Below, piece by piece: positions 45,347 through 56,243 of a stretch of 64,000 bases of DNA (position 1 is its first letter; each line of letters begins with the position of its first letter). The stretch is taken from positions 41,890,949 to 41,954,948 of the forward strand of contig CM038720.1 of assembly GCA_021613375.1 (NCBI GenBank), in the 5' to 3' direction. Both the position numbers and the translations under genes were made by a program. This DNA comes from Megaleporinus macrocephalus. Taxonomy: Eukaryota; Chordata; Actinopteri; Characiformes; Anostomidae. Below the pieces are notes generated by a model, which was not told the DNA's origin, ran no database searches, and was given only the letters and a program-made list of their open reading frames with translations.

Positions 45347-45620
45347 GCTGAGGACACAGTGCTTATTCCGAGCGGCGCTTAGAAAAAGTGGCAGCGAACT
45401 GAGGCTCCAGCGGCTCGAGCGATGAATGAAAAGGGCGGGAACGAGCCGAGGGGAGCGCGCGCGCGCCCGTGGGCGTCCAATAGGCAGACGGCCTGCTGGC
45501 GTAGGCTGTGACGCGCGCCGGCGTGGTGGGAGGCGCGCGCGCTGAAAAAAGCACAGCGGGGTAGTGACGGATTCGATTCCGCTTCGCGAGTCGACTCTTT
45601 GAACACGCCCATGGTGGCAT
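45347..45620 (-). promoter_or_regulatory. dclk1: CpG-rich promoter region of the dclk1 short isoform
   Basis: Immediately upstream of the short-isoform ATG. Dense CpG, with gcgcgcgcgc runs at about 45455-45465 and gcgcgcgc at 45533-45541. A CCAAT box (plus strand, 45477-45481) and a gggcggga GC box near 45433 are seen. No TATA box was found. The position fits the internal promoter known for kinase-only dclk1 transcripts. The transcription start is not fixed. Confidence 0.65.
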
Positions 45621-46894
45621 TGAACGATTCACTGAATCGAGTCAGCTGGCCGGTTCGGTTCGGTTCGGCGAGTGCTGTGACTCTCTGATAGGGGTCATTT
45701 TTACGCTCAATTAAAACATTGAAAACAGAAACGACCCCTGACTTTAAGATCATTCCGTTTAATTAAGATTAGACATTAACAATAAAGATTAACACTCTGA
45801 TTCATGCGCGAATCGGTTCCTCTGAGGAACGGTTCGTTAGGGGATTGCTAATGGTCCTCAGATATGAATAAATAAATAAATAAACAAATATAAAATGACC
45901 TTGATTAAACTTAAGTGACTAAAATTGGCAGTGAATCCTCATTTAAACTAAATTACACTTGGAATTAGAAACCAAATTACAGTCAATGCTGTTGAAAATG
46001 AAAAAACATGATAGTCAAGATACATGGAGCACATCAAAAAAAACGAGCTCACGAGTAAACAAGCTTTGTTTCCGAGTAGGGAACGTGCTTCTGTAACATT
46101 ATGCTGCCTGTGAGTCATTTAGACTGATGTATAACTCAATATGACCAGCAGCACTGATGAGGAGAACACACTGTTCTACAGACCCCCAGCACCCACCATA
46201 GCCTCGTGTTGGGGTCAGAGCAGCAGGACAAACTGAGATCAATCTTTTGCCTCATATGCACATGATTCTGCATGTCAATGCTATTGAACTCCCTCTGTCA
46301 TGTCCGAAAAGCTTTGTGCACTTAAATAATAGTATACGGTATTGAGCTTGCTTTAAAGTCGTGTTATAATGGCTTGGTGTTCAGCCTGGGTCAACAGAGC
46401 TGATGCTTTCAGATGGGGAGGTGTATGTGTGAGAGAACCAGAGAGACTGGAGACAGGGGGGCTGCAAACTCATGGGACCATCTGTGGCATCCTGTTAATG
46501 TGATGCGAATGATGCATTTGCAGACAGACTTCACTATGTTATTCTGGGTCAGCGCTCCGGCGCTTTCTCAAAGCATCTTGTCATAAAAAGCCCATAATAG
46601 AGCTGAACTTGGACGCCCCCCTGAAATGAGTCGCAACCTTTTAGACCTCCGCGGCCATCTGGAGCGCGTTCCAGGGGAGCTGGAGCCTAGTCTGGCTTCA
46701 AAACTGTGCGTAAGTGCATGAAGACACATGAGTACATCTGAGGAACATCATGCTGGGGGACTTCCTGAGAAAGAGCCACCAAGACTGGGTTCTTGGTTAA
46801 TGATGAGCAGTCAGCACATATGGGCTATTTTGGTAGGAGCAAAATCCTGGAAGCACACAGTGAGAGCAGAGTGAGATCAAGACCAGTATAGGGA

Positions 46895-46930
<36 letters not shown>

Positions 46931-47137
46931 GAGAGAGTGCATCGATTGCTCTAAAGCACACTTGTTCCCACAGTTGAGGAGTGAGTAATTGCACACCACT
47001 GTCCGTGTCACAAAACCCCCCGGGACCTGAACATGCACACAAATGCAGAGGCCCACAGTTCTTACAGTGCCCTTACTTAACACTAGCACTAAGTTAAGCA
47101 CCGCTGGAACTGCAGTACGTTAAGTATTCAACTGTGT
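45621..47137. other. non-coding stretch upstream of the dclk1 short promoter
   Basis: About 1.5 kb without recognised exons. It contains (GT)n at 46901-46927. The block 46530-46720 is less AT-rich and unique-looking, and could be conserved regulatory DNA. Confidence 0.35.
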
Positions 47138-47275
47138 ATCATCACTGTCCAACGTAAAGCTCCATAATAACTTTCAATGCAAGTCAATGTAAAGAGGTTC
47201 TAGAGGTTCTAAGTCCTTTTGGAGCATTTCTATTGGTCCATTCATCATGAAACTTTCACAGTATAGGGGCCTCAG
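47138..47275 (+). repeat. ttggagcatttc family, copy 6
   Basis: tatcatcactgtccaacg, gcaagtcaatgtaaag, ttttggagcatttctattgg and tccattcatcatgaaacttt. Confidence 0.7.
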
Positions 47276-47295
47276 ACTTTTATAAAGTAGTGACC

Positions 47296-48377
47296 TTAAA
47301 GGGAACTCCGGTTGGCAACACTTCTAAGCCTTAATATGTTGTAATGACTCTAAATTATTAAGACAGGTTGCAAAAAAATCACGAAAGTATCAGATTTATT
47401 TATAAATTAACTCTTTTATTCTAAATATTTATCATATGGATGCAGCCATTATTTCTGACGTGCAGTGCCTGCTGGGTAGATGAGGTCAGATGGTTTCAGG
47501 TCTAAACTGGACTGTGGTGTGAAGGAGTGAGTGTTAGTTACTAACCGAGCTTAAAGAAAACCATGTACATTGTGTTGTTGATGTGGTTTCAGTGAAAGGC
47601 AGTGTGAAGACTGATATTAGTCTAAACATCACAAACATAAACAAGGAGAATAGTTAGTGAAGCAGCGTGTGGACCAGCACAGCTACCCAAAGACCCCCAC
47701 TCTGCTCTCCTCACTTCAGTCTGGATGAGTTTGAGTGGTTCAGTAGACCACCACTGGTGAGAGACTTGACGGAGGCTGTTGGTTTTAAGTTTAGCGTTAG
47801 CGTCAGCTGCTTCTCCTTGTTTGTGGATCCTGAAGGTGAAAGTAGAGTCTTAGTAGTGAACATACTACTTCACTAATAAAGGAGTGTGAAGCTCAGAGAC
47901 ACTCCCGTTCAGTGTATCTAGCTGTTTACTGAGTGTGAATGTTTCCTGCTAGAAAGCGGAGCTCCTTTAACAGACACTCTCCTTCTCCCTCAACACCAAC
48001 ACACAGCTTCACAACAACTCCAGCACTGTGTCACTCTCTCCTCCACCCTCTCTGTTCACCATTTACACTAACGTGGTGTGTGATGTCACCGCTGATGTCA
48101 GAAATGTTGAGTTCTAGTTCAAACTGTAAAGACTGAACAGTAGCATGTTTAGTAGCTAGCTGTGCTCGAGCGTGACGGCCGGTTACTGCAACCATTTGAC
48201 GTCACTACCCGCTGATCACGTCAGTAGATACAACAATGGAGACCAACGTGCAGCGGATTTTACACAAAATCTAATAAATCTGATACTTTTAGTGATTTTT
48301 AACAACCTGTCTTAATAATTTAGAGTCATTACACCATATTAAGGCTCACGTGTGTTACCAGCCGGGGTTCCCTTTAA
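47296..48377. mobile_element. 1.08-kb TTAA-flanked foldback element
   Basis: The left end TTAAAGGGAACTCCGGTTGG mirrors the right end CCAGCCGGGGTTCCCTTTAA. Arms continue to pair for about 75 bp (gccttaatatgttgtaatga against tcattacaccatattaaggc, and cttaataatttagag). There is no transposase. It splits a Tc1-type remnant, whose pieces lie on both sides. Confidence 0.85.
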
Positions 48378-48600
48378 AGAGTTTTGGGATAATATTCTGT
48401 AAACTGAGTCAAAACATTTTTGGAAGACATGCTTACTGTCACAGCCAACACTCCATCATAGGATTGTCAAACCAACAGTGAAACATGGTGATGGTAGTTT
48501 GATGGTCTGAGGCTGCTTTGCTTCTGCAGGACAATGATCTGAGGCTCAAAAACAACTCCACCTTAATGAAACGTTCACAGGATATAAAGAGCAGCTGTCA
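48378..48600 (+). mobile_element. Tc1-type transposase remnant
   Basis: gggataatattctgtaaact, aacagtgaaacatggtgatg, ggtctgaggctgctttgctt and ctgcaggacaatgatc are decayed words of the Tc1 catalytic region (VKHGG-S-MV-GCF pattern). Confidence 0.65.
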
Positions 48601-49011
48601 TGTTCAAATATTACAGAAAAATGAAAATCAACAAAAATAGAGATATATATGCTTTTCTTAGGACAGCAACCATATCAAAGCAGGTCTGGTGGAAATGTGC
48701 TGCATGTAACAGGCCACGCTCAGAAGGTGAAGTGTCTTGTGATAAATCTCCCTCTCTTTCTGCACCAGGTGCTGTTTACTGGCCTGTCTCTGTTTGTCCA
48801 CCCCGTCATCCGGTGGGAGCAAAGGCAGAGGGGCAGAAACTGAAGTCCGCCGTGTTCTCAGGCCACATGTTCCACACTGTCCTTATTGAACTCAACAGCG
48901 GGGTGATGGCCCGCAGCAATCACACACCTGAGGGTGAACATATCACGACTTGAAGAGATTTTGACAATATCGTCTCTGTTGGTATTTATTTTTCTATATA
49001 ATTTGAATATA

Positions 49012-49045
49012 AGGGCGACACGGTGGCGCAGTGGGCTGATGTCGA
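49012..49045 (+). mobile_element. tRNA-derived SINE head fragment
   Basis: gggcgacacggtggcgcagt then gggctgatgtcga matches the 5' head of a common fish tRNA-SINE, including the A-box-like stretch. Only about 35 bp remain. Confidence 0.55.
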
Positions 49046-49066
49046 GCTGGGTTGAAAAAAAAAATT

Positions 49067-50345
49067 TCAAAAGCTATTTTTTAAAGACAGGAAGTTTTTA
49101 TTTAATCAGTAAACAGTTTTTATATTAAATATTAAACAGTATTAATAGAGTAAGTAGAGCTTTTACACTTTATTATTACATATAAAACAGTATTAATAGA
49201 GTAAGTATAGCTTTTACATTTTATTATTAAATATTAAACAGTATTAATAGAGTAAGTAGTGCTTTTACACTTTATTATTACATATAAAACAGTATTAATA
49301 GAGTAAGTATAGCTTTTACATTTTATTATTAAATATTAAACAGTATTAATAGAGTAAGTAGTGCTTTTACACTTTATTATTAAATATTAATCAGTATTAA
49401 TAGAGTAAGTAGTGCTTTTACACTTTATTATTAAATATTAATCAGTATTAATAGAGTAAATAGTGCTTTTACACTTTATTATTAAACAGTATTAATAGAG
49501 TAAGTAGAGCTTTTACACTTTATAATTAAATATTAATCAGTATTAATAGAGTAAGTAGTGTTTTTCATGTCAGTGTGTTTATTTAACTCTTTCCAAGCTT
49601 CTCCTAAACAACCCAGTATTATTATCAGTTCTCATCTAATACCTGCTTTGACTGCTCAGTACTTCATTAAGATAAATCAAGATTTGCTGCTGAAGGAACT
49701 GAACACATTTATACAATGTCTGGGGCGTCCAGGAGAAATCTGGAACTACGCTTTGTTCTTTAAACTGGAGCTCAAGATCTGATCTACTTCTCTCACAATG
49801 AGATATTCATAATATATTAATATTATTCTAATAATATTCTATGAACTGGGGAGTTCGGGGTGGAACATTTTTGTGAGACATAAGTTCTGTTACATCTGCC
49901 GTAAAGCCAACACTCCATTCCAGCACGAGAAAAACATATCAACAGTGAAACATGGTGGTGGTAGTGTGATGGTCTGGGGCTGCTTTGCATCTGCAGGACA
50001 TGGATGACTCCATGGAACCATGAATACTGCTCCCTATCAGAAAACCCTGAAGGAGAATATCTCGCATCAGTTCATGATCTAAAGCTTCAGCGCAGTCGAG
50101 TTATGCAGCAGGATGAGCTCACAAGCAAGCTCACCTCTGAACCAGGAGAAATCTGGAACCTAACATTGTTCTTCAAACTGGAGCTCAAGATCTGATCTAC
50201 TTCTCTCACAATAACATATTCATGTTACTTTGTATTGTATGTCTGATTATTTACATCTGTTCTCATCAGATCTGCTGTTCTTACTGGTGAACACACATTT
50301 ACTGATCAGATGGAGGCTTCTTAAGTATCAGTATAGGTGCCTCAA
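49067..50345 (+). mobile_element. Tc1-like non-autonomous element, copy 3, with transposase remnant
   Basis: Begins at agctattttttaaagacagg, then the 51-bp array (49095-49560), then the family body (ccaagcttctcctaaacaac, tctggggcgtccaggagaaa), a transposase fragment (gtgaaacatggtggtggtag, ctggggctgctttgcatctg, ccatggaaccatgaatactg), and a second body piece to about 50345. Confidence 0.75.
49095..49560 (+). repeat. 51-bp minisatellite, about 9 units
   Basis: Units cttttacactttattattaa, atattaaacagtattaatag, agtaagtagtg with aaacagt/aatcagt variants. Internal doubling is visible (the pair ending agtatagcttttaca repeats). Confidence 0.9.
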
Positions 50346-50374
50346 CCTTTTGCACTGTTTTTGGATAATATTTC

Positions 50375-50560
50375 GTAAACTAATGAGTCAAAGGCGGAAC
50401 AACACGCCTCCATATAAATGTCATACCAACAGTGAAACATGGTGGTGGTAGTTTGATGGTCTGAGGCTGCTTTGCTTCTGCAGGACAATGATTTGAAGCA
50501 CAAAAGCAACTCCACCTCTGAACAACTCGAAAGAAACTAAATGAAGATGGGTTAAATTCT
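50375..50560 (+). mobile_element. second Tc1-type remnant
   Basis: gataatatttcgtaaactaa, ccaacagtgaaacatggtgg and tgatggtctgaggctgcttt recur once more directly after copy 3, followed by unique-looking sequence. Confidence 0.6.
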
Positions 50561-51321
50561 GACTGAGTCCCAGTGAGACGGGAGATCTTCAGTTAGATCT
50601 TCCTTCATCTATCCATTCATCCACACTATTCATCCACTATCTATCCTCATCCATCCTTTCCTCATCCACACAATCATTATCCACTCAGCCCTCCGTTATT
50701 TGATTCTGCTCTTCACTGTTGAAGCTGAAGTCTGTGTTTTAACGGACACACCATCACGACAGCCACCCTTCCAGTAAGAGAATCCAACTGAACTTTGACA
50801 ACCATTAAAAAGCTGCATTTTGTGTCTACATGTTTCTTTATCCTATGTTAAAGTTAGTTGGATGATCTGAAACACTTAAAATGTGATAAACTAGCAAAAA
50901 TAGAAGAACCCAGTTGGGCGGCGAACACTTTCCACAGAGCTGTAAATAATAGATTTCCTATTTAGAACTGGTTCAGCTAACACACTGGCACACATACCTT
51001 CACACTGCATTGCTTATTTGTTTACGTTTTTAAAGAAATCGTGCTTACTGCTCAGATGTACAGCTGGGTTTGATCTATTGTGCTTTATGCTACAGCCATA
51101 AATCACACTCTGCACTGCTACAGCCATAAATCATGTGTCTGTGTCGAGTGTGATCTGTGTCAGAGGGTAGAAGAGCATCTGCTGTACGTCATATCACATA
51201 TATCTCACCAACACCAGCATTAATATGTATGTACTAGACACTGCATGCATGAGTGGACCATATAGAGGACATCTCTTCAGCCCTGCTGCACCAGGGTGGG
51301 TTAATGCATACACAGTCCTGC

Positions 51322-51368
<47 letters not shown>

Positions 51369-52589
51369 GAGAGATTCTCAGCCAGCTGCTCTGTGTCATG
51401 GAGGATATCACATTTAATGAAATTTCTATTTGGGAAGCATCTGTGTGACACGCACGACAGACTTCTGGAGGCGAGTGCAGAGAAGAGGGGACACAGTGTT
51501 ACCAGCTGGATTCCTGTAGAAGCAATAACGCAGCGCTGGCTGATAAAGCAGAGACCGCCTCGAAAAAGAGACCACCGCAAACAGACATGGAATAATCCTG
51601 TCTAGGTTTAATTGAGCGCGGTGTATTTTTATACCGCCTCTTTTTTAATATCCTCCGAGCGCGAGGTGATACGTTAACCCAGAGCGCGGCGCCGGCTGCT
51701 GGAGGGGTGCAGATAATTCGGTTTGCTTTATAAACGGAACTCTGGCAGATACCCGCTTTTACACAGCCCCCCGTATTTATACATTCTCATTTACCGTTGT
51801 CAGATTCCGTGGGTACGGTTACGCTTCAGGAAGACACTGAGCCAAGACTGCGGAGAGGTTTCTGGGTCAGGGATGCACAAAAAAAAGAAAAAAGAAGAAA
51901 GATGCAAGAAACACAACCCAGAGAAATAAGTGAACTCGAGCAGCAGGAAGTCGGGAGTAAAGCACAGAAAGCTGTGTGCACGTTTTAGAAGTAGCTGGAA
52001 ACCAGAGCCGGATACGCGGCCCGTCCCGCTCGCGGCCCTGTACTGGCTGTTTGTCTGAATGGCTGTGTAATAAACTCAGTGGATTATAATGAGTGGAGCT
52101 ACCGGAGCTCCATAACGACTTTCCGAGGGAGTTGGGCGCAGGCCGTTCCGAGCAGAATAGGTTCACTAATTAAATCCTTATATCCCGACTAGAGTGGACC
52201 GGGTCAGGAAGAAGTTCGTTTGGCCATGTTGTAATTAGACTTTCGCGCCAGACTCTGCTGTTCAATTAAAGGACAACTCGGACTGCGGTTCGAAGGGAGG
52301 AGGCTGCTGGCGGGAGATGAGGAGGCGGTGGTTCTTCATCTCGGCAGCGATGATGATAGTTACTGAGCGGCAGGTACAGTAAATAAGAGAGGTGAAGGAA
52401 GAAGCTGGAGACGGCAAACACGTGGCAGAAGACTGGAGGTGGGAACCAAATTAGTATCGGATCATTGGGTGAAAGACTCTGTCCCACTTTTTCAGACACC
52501 CTTGGAATATCTAACTGTATTTGAAGCTTATTTACAGAATTTAATATATACTTTATATATTTAATATAAACTTTATATCTCCAAAATCA
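50561..52589. other. non-coding stretch with candidate regulatory block
   Basis: Mostly unique-looking. (GA)n lies at 51327-51373. The part 51600-52300 is less AT-rich, CpG-containing, and has several homeodomain-type cores (actaattaaa near 52163, gtaattagac near 52232, tcaattaaag near 52262). No exon was recognised on either strand. Confidence 0.4.
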
Positions 52590-52846
52590 TTTTGGGGACC
52601 AGTCTTGTGACAAGAAGGTCACTGGTTTGATCCCTTGAACCATCAGGACATGACTGAAATGCTTGATCACCAAACCTTCAACTGCTGCCTGGATACTGTG
52701 GATAGGGCTGCTCACCAGTTTGGGCAAGTGTGCTCACTGCCCTCTAGTGTGTGTTCACTAGTCTGTGTATATGTAGGTTTTACACTGCCCCCTACTGTGT
52801 GTGTGTTCACTATTGGGTGTATATGTGGGTGTTTCACTGGCCCATA

Positions 52847-52850
<4 letters not shown>
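52590..52850 (+). mobile_element. tRNA-derived SINE remnant
   Basis: A B-box-like ggtttgatccc lies at 52624-52634. The body has caactgctgcctggatactg, tggatagggctgctcacca and gggcaagtgtgctcactgcc, with a tail of repeated ctagtgtgtgttcacta. This matches a fish SINE known from memory. It ends in a TA microsatellite (52853-52891). Confidence 0.75.
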
Positions 52851-52897
<47 letters not shown>

Positions 52898-52907
52898 CTA
52901 GTATATA

Positions 52908-53445
52908 CATTACCGCTCAAAAGTTTAGGATTTAGAATTTCACTTTAGAATTTCATTTCATGCAATTTTCATGCAATTCACAATAATGTAAGTGTATCAG
53001 ATGATTTTTAAAGAATATAAATGTTTGTATTAAAGTCTATTTTTGTATAGAGGCTTATTTTGCATATAGTTCTATTATCAGCAATTCTCAGTCCTCTGTC
53101 TAAATCTCCTGGTACGACCACCAATCCAAGTTAAGGATGTTATTGGACTAATTGGTTGTTAGGACACTCTTGCTCAATTGTGATCACAGCTGGAAAACAT
53201 TCTACTAATAAGTGAGTATAAAAGGGAGAAACAACATTCTAGGTTAGTTTAGTATCTGAAGATCAGCAGTTGATGACTTGCTGACCGACTCACAATGACC
53301 AGAAAGAAACAACTTTCTTTAGAGACCCGTCAGTTCATTGTTGTGTTAAGGAAGAAGATACTCCATTGAAAACATTTCATATATATATATACACTACTGC
53401 TCAAGAGTTTGGTATGAAATGTTCTTGTTTTCAATGGAGTATCTT

Positions 53446-53448
<3 letters not shown>
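52908..53448 (+). mobile_element. Tc1-like 5' portion with inverted duplicate end
   Basis: Starts TACATTACCGCTCAAAAGTT, a Tc1-type terminal repeat. The intact start of a transposase-like frame (ATG at 53294, MTRKKQLSLETRQF) stops after about 20 codons. At 53351-53448 two arms (gatactccattgaaaac and its complement) flank another terminal repeat, acactactgctcaagagttt. Confidence 0.65.

Positions 53449-53535
<87 letters not shown>
53449..53535. repeat. (TA)n microsatellite
   Basis: About 87 bp of pure TA directly after the inverted duplicate. Confidence 0.96.
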
Positions 53536-53537
<2 letters not shown>

Positions 53538-53639
53538 AAGCCAACACAAGCAGAGACAAAAACAGAACTAGAGAGAAGAGCAACAGTCAAAACCAGAACA
53601 ACAAACCAACCAATCAATCACCAGGATGAACCAAAACAC

Positions 53640-55600
53640 AATAAACAGGAAACTATGTAAAAGTCTGAGGCAATTAAACTCACCAGTAAGAAGAGCAGAT
53701 CTGATTAGAACAGATGTAAATAATCAGACATACAATACAAAGTAACATGAATATGTTATTGTGAGAGAAGTAGATCAGATCTTGATCCAGTTTGAAGAAC
53801 AAAGTTAGGTTCCAGATTTCTCCTGGACGCCCCAGACATTGTATGAATGTGTTCAGTTCCTTCAACAGCAAATCTTGATTTATCTTAATGAAGTACTGAG
53901 CAGTCAAAGCAGGTACTTACTCTATTAATACTGATTAATATTTAATAATAAAGTGTAAAAGCTCTACTTATTCTATTAATACTGATTAATATTTAATAAT
54001 AAAGTGTAAAAGCTCTACTTATTCTATTAATACTGATTAATATTTAATAATAAAGTGTAAAAGCTCTACTTACTCTATTAATACTGATTAATATTTAATA
54101 ATAAAGTGTAAAAGCTCTACTTACTCTATTAATACTGATTAATTTTTAATAATAAAGTGTAAAAGCTCTACTTACTCTATTAATACTGATTAATATTTAA
54201 TAATAAAGTGTAAAAGCGGTACTTACTCTATTAATACTGATTAATATTTAATAATAAAGTGTAAAAGCACTACTTACTCTATTAATACTGATTAATATTT
54301 AATAATAAAGTGTAAAAGCACTACTTACTCTATTAATACTGATTAATATTTAATAATAAAGTGTAAAAGCTCTACTTACTCTATTAATACTGTTTAATAT
54401 TTAATAATAAAGTGTAAAAGCACTACTTACTCTATTAATACTGATTAATATTTAATAATAAAGTCTAAAAGCACTACTTACTCTATTAATACTGTTTAAT
54501 ATTTAATAATAAAGTGTAAAAGCACTACTTACTCTATTAATACTGTTTAATATTTAATAATAAAGTGTAAAAGCACTACTTACTCTATTAATACTGTTTA
54601 ATATTTAATAATAGTGTAAAAGCACTACTTACTCTATTAATACTGATTAATATTTAATAATAAAGTGTAAAAGCGGTACTTACTCTATTAATACTGATTA
54701 ATATTTAATAATAAAGTGTAAAAGCACTACTTACTCTATTAATACTGATTAATATTTAATAATAAAGTGTAAAAGCACTACTTACTCTATTAATACTGTT
54801 TAATATTTAATAATAAAGTGTAAAAGCACTACTTACTCTATTAATACTGTTTAATATTTAATAATAAAGTGTAAAAGCACTACTTACTCTATTAATACTG
54901 TTTAATATTTAATAATAGTGTAAAAGCTCTACTTACTCTATTAATACTGATTAATATTTAATAATAAAGTGTAAAAGCGGTACTTACTCTATTAATACTG
55001 ATTAATATTTAATAATAAAGTGTAAAAGCACTACTTACTCTATTAATACTGATTAATATTTAATAATAAAGTGTAAAAGCACTACTTACTCTATTAATAC
55101 TGATTAATATTTAATAATAAAGTGTAAAAGCTCTACTTACTCTATTAATACTGTTTAATATTTAATAATAAAGTGTAAAAGCACTACTTACTCTATTAAT
55201 ACTGATTAATATTTAATAATAAAGTCTAAAAGCACTACTTACTCTATTAATACTGTTTAATATTTAATAATAAAGTGTAAAAGCACTACTTACTCTATTA
55301 ATACTGTTTAATATTTAATAATAAAGTGTAAAAGCACTACTTACTCTATTAATACTGTTTAATATTTAATAATAAAGTGTAAAAGCACTACTTACTCTAT
55401 TAATACTGTTTAATATTTAATAATAAAGTGTAAAAGCACTACTTACTCTATTAATACTGTTTAATATTTAATAATAAAGTGTAAAAGCACTACTTACTCT
55501 ATTAATACTGATTAATATTTAATAATAAAGTGTAAAAGCTCTACTTACTCTATTAATACTAATTAATATTTAATAATAAAGTGTTTACTGAGTAAATAAA
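53640..55600 (-). mobile_element. Tc1-like non-autonomous element, copy 4 (reverse), hugely expanded
   Basis: It begins with the terminal part aactatgtaaaagtctgagg, then the reverse family body (gaagagcagatctgattaga, cgccccagacattgtatgaa), then about 1.67 kb of the 51-bp unit, ending at tttactgagtaaataaaagc as in the other copies. Confidence 0.8.
53915..55580 (-). repeat. 51-bp minisatellite array, about 32 units
   Basis: Unit aataataaagtgtaaaagca, ctacttactctattaatact, gtttaatattt. The spacing of the core is 51 bp. Variants gcggtactt (54216, 54673, 54977), a 2-nt-shortened aataatagtg (about 54610 and 54914) and aagtctaaaag (about 54460 and 55223) reveal block duplications. Confidence 0.95.
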
Positions 55601-55624
55601 AGCAATATATTACCATCCTTGCAA

Positions 55625-55769
55625 TATATTGAATCGGAATGACGTCTATTGGAATAAGCATGTATAATCATACCGTAGGGTTATATCAGCTGTCATGATG
55701 AGCTTATGTAGGAGTCATGTAGCCCTATGAACAACTTTCTTCCATTGCCTATTTCAAGGTTTATTAATA

Positions 55770-55831
<62 letters not shown>

Positions 55832-56215
55832 GCAGCTAAATTAAACATATCATAGTTTTTCTTATTCATATTCAACCAGGGTCCACAATTCCAAGCCTGG
55901 GGGAACATTTGGCAGTTCTCTGACAGATCTATTAATCCTGAAAATGAACTTAAATCTATTGTGTTTAGGAAGATAAATCACCAAAACTGTGCTGGACATT
56001 GGCCTAGAGTTTTTCACCCTGTTATAAAAACTGGATATATGAGATAATATTTAATAGAATATTCAAAACTGTAAATATTCAGCAATTATAAGAAGTGAAC
56101 ACAGCGGGCATGTCACAGCAGGGGATTTTTTAGAGCCAGTGTAGGCACACAAAATATATCAACAGCAGACAGACAGACAGACAGAGGAATATAAAGCACT
56201 ATTATTCAGTTATTT
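55625..56215 (+). repeat. left direct repeat flanking the 20-bp satellite
   Basis: Shares with 59450-59985, in order: atgacgtctattggaataag, catagttt-tcttattcat, gggtccacaa, aaatcaccaaaactgtgctg, gagataatatt, gcagacagacag and gaggaatata. It contains an (AAT)n run at 55770-55831. Confidence 0.75.
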
Positions 56216-56243
56216 TATTATTATTATTACTATTATTATTATT

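Noticed and set aside
45363..45753. Minus-strand open frames of 89 and 124 codons upstream of dclk1.
   Set aside because: They lie in the CpG-rich promoter/5' UTR, show no domain, and do not splice in frame to exon 2.
47667..48136. Two short frames inside the 1.08-kb TTAA foldback element as a transposase.
   Set aside because: No catalytic or DNA-binding motif, and both are too short; the element is non-autonomous.
48600..48953. 117-codon plus-strand frame as a possible exon of dclk1 or another gene.
   Set aside because: Wrong strand for dclk1, overlaps repeat DNA at its start, and has no recognisable domain. The minus strand there does not read as a doublecortin domain.
52600..52640. tRNA gene suggested by a B-box-like motif.
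   Set aside because: No cloverleaf can be built, and the downstream body is that of a SINE.
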